From Wolbachia endosymbiont (group B) of Parapoynx stratiotata (GTDB lineage: Bacteria; Pseudomonadota; Alphaproteobacteria; Rickettsiales; Anaplasmataceae): a stretch of 64,000 nucleotides of DNA. The stretch is from assembly GCF_947250635.1 (NCBI RefSeq), contig NZ_OX366335.1, positions 434,001-498,000 of the forward strand. Direction: 5' to 3'. The notes under the pieces were generated by a model. It searched no databases, was not told the DNA's origin, and saw only the letters and a program-made list of their open reading frames with translations. A program made the position numbers and the translations under genes. This document shows, piece by piece, positions 26,691-35,425 of the stretch (position 1 is the stretch's first letter; every line of letters starts with the position of its first letter).

Positions 26691-27581
26691 TTAAGCTGGC
26701 GTCTGTACTGGTCGGAAGTATTCAGTAGTTGATGGTTGACTCAGTTTGCTACTTTCCTCATTCTTTTCCTGCTTGCATGTTTTTACTGCATCAGCAAGGC
26801 TTAGGTAATCATTACCAACTTTAATTCTTACATCTTTATTTTCTTCTAAATCTTTATCATCTGGCTTATCACTTGCTATTTTAATAGTGCCATCGCTATT
26901 AGCACTTAATATAATGATAAATTCCCTTTCATCTATATACCAATTAAACTTTATTCCATATTGAGCTGCAGTACCTAAACTATAACACCTCACTCCATTT
27001 TCGTCTACAAAACCGTGGACAACTTCTTTTTGATCTCCACTTGAAAGAAGAAAACCGGCAATATTGTTTTCTTTACAAAATTCACTATTTAAAAATTCGC
27101 TTACCCTAATATCTGTGTTTTTATTGTCGTCTTTTAGCTTGATTTTTGTATAAAGAAAATTTGAATTCTCATAACTTGCAATTGATACTGCATCAATAAT
27201 GCCGTTTTCTATGTACTTTCTAAACTTTTCTTCAATTTTCTTTTCTAATTCTTCTTGCCTTGCTTCATTTTGTTGTTGCATTTCTAACTTTTTTTGCATT
27301 GATGCACTTTGTTGTTGTTGCATTTTTTCCAGCGCTTCTTTCATTTTTTTCTGAAGTGATTCGATATCACAAATTAACGTGGATTCATCAATGCCGAGTA
27401 TCACGTATTCTTGGCCCAATCCTGTCTTCAATCCTTCAATTATGATTACCATCTCTAAGATAGACCCTAAGTTTTGATAATGTATATTAATTTTTTCACT
27501 ACTTAGGCTACCTCGATTGCTATCCCAGTCGATAGCAATGTTAGTAAACATAGAATTAAGGCCTTCATAAATATCTTTCAA
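26691..27581 (-). CDS. Hypothetical coiled-coil protein; true start probably further upstream
   Basis: The product has a helical N-terminus, a Gln/Glu/Lys-rich coiled coil (about 80-125, with MQQQQSASMQKKLEMQQQNE), and a C-terminal beta-rich domain. No family is recognised. The first ATG/TTG in frame is TTG 27581, but the frame stays open to a TAG at 27762-27764, and the extra residues look coding (SSEILKKIKQKIQDRVTRKE). No ATG, GTG or TTG occurs there. An ATT at 27743 lies 7 bases after a perfect GAGGT, so either an AUU start giving about 350 residues is used or a small indel has separated the original ATG. I report the conservative boundary. Confidence 0.65.
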   Translation of the reverse strand: MKDIYEGLNSMFTNIAIDWDSNRGSLSSEKINIHYQNLGSILEMVIIIEGLKTGLGQEYVILGIDESTLICDIESLQKKMKEALEKMQQQQSASMQKKLEMQQQNEARQEELEKKIEEKFRKYIENGIIDAVSIASYENSNFLYTKIKLKDDNKNTDIRVSEFLNSEFCKENNIAGFLLSSGDQKEVVHGFVDENGVRCYSLGTAAQYGIKFNWYIDEREFIIILSANSDGTIKIASDKPDDKDLEENKDVRIKVGNDYLSLADAVKTCKQEKNEESSKLSQPSTTEYFRPVQTPA

Positions 27582-27828
27582 TAGACTTGATTTCTCTGAG
27601 TTTATTCCATCACGTTTAATACTACTAACATAATCATTAAATGACTTTATTTCTTCAGAATATGTAAAGACACTGTACAGTTCTTTACGTGTTACTCTAT
27701 CTTGTATTTTTTGTTTTATTTTTTTTAATATCTCACTACTAATACATTTTACCTCATAAAACTATTCAATATTATATACATAAACATTAGGGAATGTTAG
27801 CACTTTCTATATGCTTGCGCACTTCCTA

Positions 27829-29205
27829 TTATTCCTTTAACATAGCTGACACTTTTTTTGAATGAGAAACCACTTTATTGATCATATAATTCTCATGATT
27901 GTTATCTATTTTAGGCAATTCGTACAAATAATTCACCATTATTCCGGCTGACTGACTAATGCCTTTTTCAGAAGTATCAGCCATCCAGTTGATTTGTTTG
28001 ATTGATGCACCATTGCTTAAATGAAAGTGTGCGACCGGATCATAAGCACCCCCACCACTGCTTTTAACCTTTAGCAAATAATGTGCACAAAGTTTCAGTA
28101 GGGACTGTTTTTCGCATTCAATGTTAGTTTTTATGCTTTCTAAAATTTCTGTACCTGATTGTTTTATATTAAGCTTACCTAATAAAGCTACGTCTTGATT
28201 TTTTAGCCATTTTGTAAATCCAGGAACTGGAGAAAGAGTTGCATACACTTTTACGCTTTTAAATTCTTGCGATAGTTTTTCTACGACTCTCTTTATTAAA
28301 AAGTTACCGAGGCTAATTCCAGATAAACCAGTTTGAGTGTTTGATATTGAATAGAATATAGCAGTACTTGCACTGCTTGGGTCACTTGAGGGCACTGACT
28401 CATCCAAAAGGTGTTGAATACTATCTGAAATCTCATTCATCAATGCAACCTCTACAAAAATTAGAGGTTCGTTTGGTATTTTGTAATGAAAGAAAGCAAA
28501 ACAGAGACGATCAGAATCTAGCCTATTTTTTAGGTCACCCCAAGAAGAAATTTTATGTACAGCTTCATATTTTATAAGTTTTTCCAACAATGATGCAGGT
28601 GAATCCCAGGTGATTTGATGAAGATCAAGTAGATCAACATCAACCAAAGTACAGAGTATATTTTTTAATTCATTTTCTAGTGGGTTTAGATTTTCATATT
28701 GGTTCTTTAGCTTAAGCACATCAGAACGCATATCAACAATAAACTTAAGACCTTCTGGTAAGGAGATAAACTGCTTCAATATTTTAGAGCGTGGTGATTC
28801 AAGGACTTTTATTAAGTCTTGTTCAAACTTATAGCTCGACTCAGAATCTTGATTTTTCTTATATACTTTTATTTCTTCATCTATTTTCGTTTTATCCGGA
28901 TTGAACTTTTCTGCCAGGGTTTGTAAAAATTTTATTTGACCTGCCTCTGATAAACTCAAGTACAAATTACCAAGAGATACGGTGTTCTTACGTGCTGAGA
29001 CTTCACCCCCCTTTGGGTTTAAGCATTCGTTCATCTTCAAGACTAAACTATCGACATCGCGACTACTACTTAAATCAGGGCCAATATTGCCAACCCATGA
29101 TCTTACAGCGTTTGCTACTTCACCTAGTATCTTAAAAAAGCTCTTTGGTGCTTTCTTATCTTCAACTTTCACTATATCAGTTTTTGCTAATGATTCTTTT
29201 GTCAT
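27829..29205 (-). CDS. Malonyl-CoA decarboxylase
   Basis: Decarboxylates malonyl-CoA to acetyl-CoA and CO2. The 458-residue protein shows the N-terminal helical domain and the catalytic MCD domain: 'FYSISNTQTGLSGISLGNFLIKRVVEKL', 'YATLSPVPGFTKWL', and the C-terminal 'SSGGGAYDPVAHFHLSNGA' followed by 'INWMADTSEKGISQSAGIMVNYLY', carrying the catalytic Ser/His region. No malonyl-CoA synthetase or transporter is adjacent, so a role in balancing malonyl-CoA for fatty acid synthesis is only inferred. Confidence 0.92.
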   Translation of the reverse strand: MTKESLAKTDIVKVEDKKAPKSFFKILGEVANAVRSWVGNIGPDLSSSRDVDSLVLKMNECLNPKGGEVSARKNTVSLGNLYLSLSEAGQIKFLQTLAEKFNPDKTKIDEEIKVYKKNQDSESSYKFEQDLIKVLESPRSKILKQFISLPEGLKFIVDMRSDVLKLKNQYENLNPLENELKNILCTLVDVDLLDLHQITWDSPASLLEKLIKYEAVHKISSWGDLKNRLDSDRLCFAFFHYKIPNEPLIFVEVALMNEISDSIQHLLDESVPSSDPSSASTAIFYSISNTQTGLSGISLGNFLIKRVVEKLSQEFKSVKVYATLSPVPGFTKWLKNQDVALLGKLNIKQSGTEILESIKTNIECEKQSLLKLCAHYLLKVKSSGGGAYDPVAHFHLSNGASIKQINWMADTSEKGISQSAGIMVNYLYELPKIDNNHENYMINKVVSHSKKVSAMLKE

Positions 29206-29480
29206 AAATTCCTTTTACTATGTATCTATCTTAAATTAAAAAAAAATCTTAGTCTACACAGGAGGTATATATTTTCTAGTATAATTGTTTTAGAACCTAT
29301 TTAAAACTTTCGTAAAGAGAGTTAGATTTTCAATTTTATTACTCTTCTTAAAAAAGTACTTTTATTATAAAAATGACCTTTTTTCTCTTCCTTTTTCGGG
29401 TAAGGCTGATTTTTTAATTACCTAGGCGAAGTTACTTAATTTTTACACATCTATTGTAAAGTACAAAATCTGACTTTGGA

Positions 29481-30179
29481 ATGAAAATGCTAGCTGATGC
29501 TTGGACTTTATTGATACTTACGCTACTTGAAACTATACTTGGTATAGACAATTTAATCTTTATTTCTCTAGCAATAGATAAGGTGCCAAATCTGCTGAGA
29601 GAAAGAGCCCGCCTTATAGGTTTTGGCTTGGCGCTATTGATGCGTTTTGTAATACTATTTTTTACATCATATATATTATCAATGCAAAAGCCTATATTTC
29701 ACACTGTATCTCTGGATATCTCAGTAAAGGATTTACTTATGATTGCAGGAGGGTTATTCCTTATTGTTAAAAGCTCTATGGAGTTATGGAGCGACATTTT
29801 TGTACATAAGGAGAATAAAACAAAGGCAAATGTTAAATCACAATTTTTTTTAGTTGTGCTACAAATTATATTAATAGATTTAGTTTTTTCGGTTGATTCG
29901 ATATTAACTGCCATAGCATTAACTCACAATATGATAATCATTGCCATAGCATTTACATTTTCCATACTAGCGATGCTATTTTCATCAAGTTATACCGCTC
30001 AGGTAATAAAATCCAACCCAAGCTTAAAAGTAATTGCCATTCTATTTATTTTACTCGTCGGTGTATATCTAACACTTGAAGGGCTTCACATAGAACTACC
30101 AAAAGCATATTTGTATTCTTCATTTATGTTTGCATTGCTTGTGGAAGTTATAAGCAAAATAAAGAAAATACAGCCTTGA
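29481..30179 (+). CDS. TerC family integral membrane protein
   Basis: A 232-residue polytopic protein with about seven hydrophobic segments. Two TerC signature acidic motifs are present: 'LLETILGIDNLIFISLAI' near the N-terminus and 'LIDLVFSVDSILTAIAL' in the middle. The family includes tellurium-resistance TerC and the manganese exporter Alx/MeeF types, so a metal-ion export role is plausible; the substrate is unknown. It stands alone, with a composite palindromic element immediately downstream. Confidence 0.9.
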   Translation: MKMLADAWTLLILTLLETILGIDNLIFISLAIDKVPNLLRERARLIGFGLALLMRFVILFFTSYILSMQKPIFHTVSLDISVKDLLMIAGGLFLIVKSSMELWSDIFVHKENKTKANVKSQFFLVVLQIILIDLVFSVDSILTAIALTHNMIIIAIAFTFSILAMLFSSSYTAQVIKSNPSLKVIAILFILLVGVYLTLEGLHIELPKAYLYSSFMFALLVEVISKIKKIQP

Positions 30180-30210
30180 AACTATTTTACACGAAGCAAA
30201 AATCCAATCA

Positions 30211-30404
30211 GTGCGTGACGTACAACTGTGCGAACATTTTCTAGCAGGAAGGTGTCATCCCAATGCTTGACACTGGGATCCATTTTTCCATCATCAAAAA
30301 CATTGTATTTTTACATTACTTTTATGCTTACCAACTTAACTGGATGCCAGTGCCCAGACACTGGCATCCTACAGATAATGTTCATACAGCTGTGCGTCAC
30401 ACGC
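30211..30404. repeat. Composite palindromic element with nested inverted repeats
   Basis: The outer arms 30211-30235 (GTGCGTGACGTACAACTGTG...) and 30380-30404 (GTTCATACAGCTGTGCGTCA...) are imperfect inverse complements. Inside lie two more palindromes: one at 30252-30281 with arms of the TCATCCCAATG / GACACTGGGAT type, and one at 30342-30369 with perfect 11-base arms GGATGCCAGTG and CACTGGCATCC. The whole unit is about 194 bases and looks like a small non-coding mobile element between terC and an ankyrin gene. Short ORFs across it are chance products. Confidence 0.65.
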
Positions 30405-30411
30405 TCTACTG

Positions 30412-31218
30412 TCAAGCAGCTCCTTGCTGTTCATTTGTTGTTAAAACGGCAGATGGTTTCTCTGCTCCATCAACTTTAGTACTAGGCTTTAGTAATGCAT
30501 ATGTAGCACAACCAACTACCAGTGCTGCTGCTGTAACTGCAACCACTGCTATAACGATAGGTGTCAACTGAGCTGTAATTGTTCCAGTTGTAAAAAGTGC
30601 CACTGCTATAGCAGTGCCTAATAATCCAGTTACTCCACCGGCAATCTTTGCTTTATTACGTGCTTTTACAAAAGAGCCTCCTCCTGCGTCTAATAGAGCT
30701 TTTACTACGTCTTGACTCTTAGCATGATCTAAAGGAGTCTTTCCATCTTTATCTACTGCATTAACTTTTGCTCCTTCTTTGAGTAAAACCTCTACTATCT
30801 CTGTGTAAGCAGCAAAGTGCAAAGCAGTGTACCCACTTTTATCTCTCACATTAACATCTGCTCCTGCTCCGATTAAAACCTCTACTACCTCTTTGAAACC
30901 ATACAAAGCAGGATAGTACAAAGCAGTGCGATCAAACCCATCTTTCGCATTAACATCTGCTTTTGCTCCGATTAAAAACCCTACTGTCTTTTTGTAACCA
31001 TTCTCAGCAGCTATAATTAATAACGTCCACTTTTCGTATGGGTACATATCAAATACATGATTTACATCAAAATTACCTTTCTCCCACTCTTGATATAGAT
31101 CTTGATTCTGTTTCTTTAGTTCTTCTTGTATTTTCTTAATTATATTATCTTTATTTAAATCTTTCTTAGCCTCAATCGTCCTCAGTACTGTTTTCAGTGA
31201 TTTATACTTTCCTATCAT
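30412..31218 (-). CDS. Ankyrin-repeat protein with C-terminal membrane hairpin, 268 aa
   Basis: About four ankyrin repeats (roughly residues 55-180; cores 'DRTALYYPALYGFKEVVEVL', 'SGYTALHFAAYTEIVEVLLK', 'DGKTPLDHAKSQDVVKALL') follow a helical N-terminal region. That region resembles the one in the ankyrin protein at 16.6-17.3 kb (both have 'KNNIVERI/KDNIIKKI...NVNHVFD/NINHIF' patterns). Two long hydrophobic segments (about 193-245: VTGLLGTAIAVALFTTGTI and PIVIAVVAVTAAALVVGCA) then predict membrane insertion, with a short polar tail. It is a likely host-directed or envelope-anchored binding protein; the target is unknown. Repeat-rich DNA flanks it on both sides. Confidence 0.88.
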   Translation of the reverse strand: MIGKYKSLKTVLRTIEAKKDLNKDNIIKKIQEELKKQNQDLYQEWEKGNFDVNHVFDMYPYEKWTLLIIAAENGYKKTVGFLIGAKADVNAKDGFDRTALYYPALYGFKEVVEVLIGAGADVNVRDKSGYTALHFAAYTEIVEVLLKEGAKVNAVDKDGKTPLDHAKSQDVVKALLDAGGGSFVKARNKAKIAGGVTGLLGTAIAVALFTTGTITAQLTPIVIAVVAVTAAALVVGCATYALLKPSTKVDGAEKPSAVLTTNEQQGAA

Positions 31219-31595
31219 GATTTTACCTTCAATATTAAAAGAATTATTTAATTATTACATAATAATGATAAAAAGTCAATCAAAACAAGCTAATAACTGG
31301 GATTGTGAATAGTAAATTAGATTCAAGTAGCCTCTGTGGTGTCATTCAACTTCGTTGTCATCCCAGTACTCCTTTTTCTGTCATCCGAGTAGCTTGACAC
31401 TGGAATCCAGATCAAGTACGGCTATCATCCAAATAACCCTTCGTTGTCATTCAACTTCGTTGTCATCCCAGTACTGGGATCCAGGAACCAGCGTCACGCG
31501 CTGGAATGACATTAAATAGTTTTCCTTAAAATTTGAGTTATGCAAGCAGCCTCTTTGGTATGATTCGAGTAGCTGAAACTGGAATGAAATTATTG
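31219..31595. repeat. Intergenic repeat cluster with a perfect 30-bp direct repeat
   Basis: There is no gene here. A 30-base unit starting GTCATTCAACTTCGTTGTCA is present at 31341-31370 and again, identical, at 31446-31475. Around them are palindromic pieces (CAGTACTGGGATCC, CAGCGTCACGCGCTGGAATG, GTAGCTTGACACTGGAATCC), and a further decayed copy lies at about 31550-31590. This is a nested pile-up of the same dispersed palindromic repeat family seen elsewhere in the window. Confidence 0.7.
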
Positions 31596-33158
31596 CTACT
31601 CCCACTCAATAGTTGCTGGTGGCTTGGAAGTTAAGTCATATACAACCCTATTTACTCCGGAAACTTTGTTAACAATTATACTACTGACGTCTTGCAAAAA
31701 CCTCCAAAATACTAACGAATGTTGATCTTTATTTTCAAATGGAAATGCATCAGCTGTCATGCCATCAGATGAAGTCACAGCCCTTAAAGCGCAAACATAT
31801 CCGTATGTACGATTATCTCCCATAACTCCCACAGTTTTTACTGGTAACAGTACAGCAAAAGCCTGCCATATTTTATCATACAGATCATAATTTTTCATTG
31901 TGTTGATATATATTTCATCTACTTCTTGCAATATTCGTACCTTTTCTTCATCAACCTCACCTATGATCCTCACTGCAAGTCCAGGCCCAGGAAATGGATG
32001 TTGAAATATTATCTCATCTGAAAGCCCAATTTCTTTGCCAAGCAGCCTTACTTCATCTTTAAAGAGATAGCGTAAAGGTTCTACTAGTTTCAGATTCATT
32101 TTTTCTGGCAACCCACCAACATTGTGATGAGATTTAATTGTACTAGTGTTTCCTGAAGCGTGCCCTGATTCAACTACATCAGAGTAAATGGTGCCTTGCA
32201 TTAAAAAATCCACATCACCTATTTTTTTTGCCTCTTCTTCAAATACTTCGATAAAAGTATTGCCGATAATTTTTCGCTTTTCTTCCGGATCAGTTATTCC
32301 CTTTAACCTACTTAAAAACAAGTTTGATTTATCAACGTAATTTATTGGAATTTCTTTTAACATAGCAGTGGTCTGGCTCTTACGCAATAACCCAGTATCG
32401 ATAAAAATACAGTTTAATTGTTTTCCTATAGCTTTGTGTGTAAGAACTGCTGCAACACTTGAATCAACCCCCCCACTTACTGCAGCAATTACTTTTTTCT
32501 CCCCTACTAAGTTTTGAATTTTTTCCTTCTGTTTTTCAATGAATGACTTCATTGTCCAATCTCTCTCACAATTTGCAATATCTAAGAAATTAGAGAGAAG
32601 TTTACTACCATTTGTCGTAGGTTTAACTTCAGGATGGAACTGAGTACAGTAAATCTTCCGCTGTTCGTTGGCAATTATTGCGATTGTTTGATTTATTATA
32701 CCTGAGGCAATAGCAGTAAATCCTTGCGGTATAGTTTCGACACTGTCTGCATGGTTCATTAGCACATCGACTTCGGAATTAACGTTCCAAGTATCCTTTA
32801 TAATTGGGGATTCTTTTAGTATCTTGATTTTAGTTTTGCCAAATTCCTGATTGAATTCTTTTCTTACCTTTGCCCCGAAATAATGACAAATGAGTTGCTG
32901 TCCATAACATATTCCAAGTATAGGAGTGTTTATTGTTTCGTTAAGTTTTATAATTTTATGTGCTACTTCACTTACTTCAGAGCAATTGTCATTTACAGAT
33001 TGCGGTCCTCCAGAAAAAATAAATCCATTGAATTTTGATACTGTTTCGAAATCGATATTGCTTGGAAATATTTCACAGTAAACGCCCATTTCCCTGATTT
33101 GTCTTGCAATAAGCTGTGTAAACTGTGAACCAAAATCAATAACGGCAATTGCTGACAA
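31596..33158 (-). CDS. guaA: GMP synthase (glutamine-hydrolysing)
   Basis: Converts XMP to GMP. The N-terminal class I glutamine amidotransferase has its nucleophile Cys in '[17 protein letters not shown]' and the His/Glu pair in 'QFHPEV'. The ATP-pyrophosphatase domain has the PP-loop '[15 protein letters not shown]'. The C-terminal dimerisation domain ends 'KPPATIEWE', the typical GuaA C-terminus. The length of 520 residues is normal. Start ATG 33158 with AGGAG upstream (minus strand). It appears monocistronic. Confidence 0.97.
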   Translation of the reverse strand: MSAIAVIDFGSQFTQLIARQIREMGVYCEIFPSNIDFETVSKFNGFIFSGGPQSVNDNCSEVSEVAHKIIKLNETINTPILGICYGQQLICHYFGAKVRKEFNQEFGKTKIKILKESPIIKDTWNVNSEVDVLMNHADSVETIPQGFTAIASGIINQTIAIIANEQRKIYCTQFHPEVKPTTNGSKLLSNFLDIANCERDWTMKSFIEKQKEKIQNLVGEKKVIAAVSGGVDSSVAAVLTHKAIGKQLNCIFIDTGLLRKSQTTAMLKEIPINYVDKSNLFLSRLKGITDPEEKRKIIGNTFIEVFEEEAKKIGDVDFLMQGTIYSDVVESGHASGNTSTIKSHHNVGGLPEKMNLKLVEPLRYLFKDEVRLLGKEIGLSDEIIFQHPFPGPGLAVRIIGEVDEEKVRILQEVDEIYINTMKNYDLYDKIWQAFAVLLPVKTVGVMGDNRTYGYVCALRAVTSSDGMTADAFPFENKDQHSLVFWRFLQDVSSIIVNKVSGVNRVVYDLTSKPPATIEWE

Positions 33159-33370
33159 TGTGCTCCTCCATATTATTTAAAGCAATATTTGATAATAAAG
33201 AAAACAATAAAGTAAGTAAACTAAGACCTGTTTAAAAACTTTAATATATGACTAAAGCAACTTAAATTTACCGCAACAGATTTTTGATTAAGCTGTCTTA
33301 ATTATCATTCTGATACTCTCTTCTTATCATAATAGCAACCCCAACATCTTTCCTTAAGTTGATGCCATTG

Positions 33371-34921
33371 CCTGAACGGATACGTTTAATATATATATAA
33401 ATTCCTATCTTTTATATCTAATAAACCAAGTGTTGGTACGATTGTTGCTTTCAGGAAGATGACGGTTTCTACTGTCTTAGCCAGTTTTTTTGACTTTTGA
33501 TGCAATAAGTTTTGGTTATCTTTTCTATGCTCTATAAGCCCACCAATTACCATAACTTCGCCGCTCTTAATTTTTAACGTAGAGTGCATTTCTCTGGTTT
33601 CAATAATTGGAATGTCACTATTTAATTTCATTTTATTCTGTTGTGCGACATATTCTATATTTGGGTCTTTAGTGTAATCGTTAATTCTTGATAAGGTTGG
33701 GTGTATATCCATGAATATTTCATTAGTATCAATGTTAATGCTTGGGTGGATTATTAACACCACACCTATTGGAGTGCTATTCATCTTGGTAATTAAGGCA
33801 TGATTGGAGTTTCCGGTATCTTTCTGTATATCGGAAGTAAAATAGATATGGTTTTTAGTAAATGAAATCATTGCTTGCTGATTATTTATAGCATGTACTC
33901 TAGGGCTTGAAATTACGGTTGAAGTGCCAAATTTATTTAAAATTTTTACTAAATCTCCTAAATCACTCACACTAGAGTTAATTGCTAGGTCAATAATAGA
34001 GTTACCTTGATTTGTTATAGATTTGGTTTCATTATGCAAATCATTTAAGTTGATACCAGAAAGGTATTTATCGTCTAATAAAACTTCAACTATTTTGGCC
34101 TCGATCATTACTTGAGAAGACGCCAATTTCTTAACTTTATTAATATATTCTTCAACAGCTTTGTGAATATCTTTTCTAGCATTTAGAATAATGACACCAG
34201 CTTCTCTGTTGGATGAAAGAAACTCACCATCATCTACTCCGTTAACATCCATTATTGCATTTAAGCCTTTTTCTAATGAATTCCATAAATCACTACTATA
34301 TTGAGATTTCATATAGTTTCTATCACCATCACTGTCGGTAATATTGTTACCAATGATAAAACTCCTTTGCGCAGAGTGTTGAATATTGATGAAGTCTACG
34401 TAATAATTTTGTGCATATGGCAAATCTTGTTCAATTCTAATTACACCATTATTCATTGAGTAACGCAATTTGGCGCTGTTGGCTATATTCTGAATTACTT
34501 CGTTTATGTTCTTATCTTTTAGCTTTAAAATAATATTACCTGATATTTTGGGATCTATGTCTAAGTTAACGTCAGAAAGTTTTCCTATCTCAATCAGTAA
34601 ATCCTTTACTGGTACTTTTTCATCAACATTAATCGAAAGAAACTGATTACTGGTTGTAAGATCGGGAAACTCTACCGGTAAAGGTATCATTTCTGGTATT
34701 GCTGGTTCGTTATTCTTCAAAGGAGTATTATATTGTTGCAACGAATAATCGTGCTTATAATTGTCTATATTAACAGAATGTTGCTTGTTAGGTAGATGTG
34801 TACAAGAAATAATGAAAAGGAGTATTAAACATTTTAAAATAGCCATGAGGGCAGCATACAAATCTATACTAATAGTTTTCTATAAAAATGTTAAAAATGT
34901 ATTTAATTGTATCCGTTCAGG
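33371..34921. repeat. 13-bp inverted repeat flanking the secretin gene
   Basis: CCTGAACGGATAC at 33371-33383 and its exact inverse GTATCCGTTCAGG at 34909-34921 bracket the secretin gene: the left copy is 3 bases past its stop, the right copy about 60 bases upstream of its start. They may be ends of a former mobile unit or repeat copies; no transposase is present. Confidence 0.4.
33386..34846 (-). CDS. Secretin (PulD/MshL/PilQ family) lipoprotein
   Basis: Outer-membrane secretin-like protein. The N-terminus (CLILLFIISCTHLPN) is a lipoprotein signal with lipobox Cys. Next comes an N-domain/STN-like region with 'DVNLDIDPKISGNIILKLKDKNINEVIQNIANSAKLRYSM' character, then a long secretin core: 'REAGVIILNARKDIHKAVEEYI', 'QVMIEAKIVEVLL', 'VISSPRVHAINNQQAMI', and the C-terminal 'MHSTLKIKSGEVMVIGGLIEHRKD'. 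About 486 residues from the ATG at 34846 (a TTG at 34861 is in frame). No type II secretion or pilus partner is nearby, so it may be an orphan pore; partners could be elsewhere. Confidence 0.88.
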   Translation of the reverse strand: MAILKCLILLFIISCTHLPNKQHSVNIDNYKHDYSLQQYNTPLKNNEPAIPEMIPLPVEFPDLTTSNQFLSINVDEKVPVKDLLIEIGKLSDVNLDIDPKISGNIILKLKDKNINEVIQNIANSAKLRYSMNNGVIRIEQDLPYAQNYYVDFINIQHSAQRSFIIGNNITDSDGDRNYMKSQYSSDLWNSLEKGLNAIMDVNGVDDGEFLSSNREAGVIILNARKDIHKAVEEYINKVKKLASSQVMIEAKIVEVLLDDKYLSGINLNDLHNETKSITNQGNSIIDLAINSSVSDLGDLVKILNKFGTSTVISSPRVHAINNQQAMISFTKNHIYFTSDIQKDTGNSNHALITKMNSTPIGVVLIIHPSINIDTNEIFMDIHPTLSRINDYTKDPNIEYVAQQNKMKLNSDIPIIETREMHSTLKIKSGEVMVIGGLIEHRKDNQNLLHQKSKKLAKTVETVIFLKATIVPTLGLLDIKDRNLYIY

Positions 34922-35084
34922 GGAGTGGTTTAAGAAATGATAGATAGGAGATTATGAAAAGGGTTTAGCCGTATGGAAGTGGGATGAAAAGAAGCACTGG
35001 TTTCACATGCGTCTGAACAGACACCATTTTACAGCATTTTAAATTTGTCCTGTGCAATGTTTGTACAGTTGCGATAAAAATTAC

Positions 35085-35113
35085 TTGACAAATTTTGACA
35101 GCTTTGTTATTTT
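35085..35113 (+). promoter_or_regulatory. Putative sigma-70 promoter
   Basis: A perfect TTGACA (35085-35090), a 17-base spacer, and TATTTT (35108-35113). It points towards the ten-codon ORF at 35280, leaving a leader of roughly 160 bases. Confidence 0.45.
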
Positions 35114-35279
35114 GATAGTGAAGATATTCTAGAGCTCGAAATCTATCTTCGTCTGCAGACTTTTCAACTTCATTAATTTATAATCTCTAGTTAAAGTATA
35201 TTGTACTTATGTATAGATAACTTCTATCATAGCTATATACATTTTTCTGAGTTTTTTTGTATTACTTAGGAGGATCATC

Positions 35280-35312
35280 ATGTTTAAAATCATGGATTAC
35301 GCATATCATTGA
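35280..35312 (+). other. Ten-residue ORF behind a consensus Shine-Dalgarno (leader peptide or gene stump)
   Basis: Reads MFKIMDYAYH then TGA. TTAGGAGG lies 6 bases upstream, among the best ribosome sites in the window. It has a promoter but no continuing frame. It is most simply the intact 5' end of a deleted gene; a leader peptide is an alternative. No cognate downstream gene on this strand is evident. Confidence 0.35.
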
Positions 35313-35425
35313 CATAAATGCCTTAAAAGGACAGATGGTACCTACGTCCTCTTTATATAGATTATGTATTTGTTCAGATACGACTAAATTGTGTCTAGTG
35401 TAGAAAAAATTAGACAAATTCAGCC

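Larger units (their letters stand above)
34862..35425. other. Long non-coding stretch with promoter and tiny ORF
   Basis: This 560-base gap holds the right arm of the secretin inverted repeat, a small hairpin GTCTG-AA-CAGAC at about 35012-35023, and a sigma-70-like promoter at 35085-35113. It also holds a ten-codon ORF with a very strong Shine-Dalgarno at 35280. It is otherwise non-coding. The content suggests the 5' end of a lost gene. Confidence 0.45.

Noticed and set aside
30228..30571. Plus-strand ORFs of 83 and 102 codons
   Set aside because: They run through the composite palindrome and then antisense to the ankyrin gene; composition follows the repeat rather than a protein.
31321..31520. 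Regular repeats suggesting a CRISPR array
   Set aside because: Only two copies of the 30-base unit, no equal spacers, and no cas genes; these are dispersed palindromic repeats.
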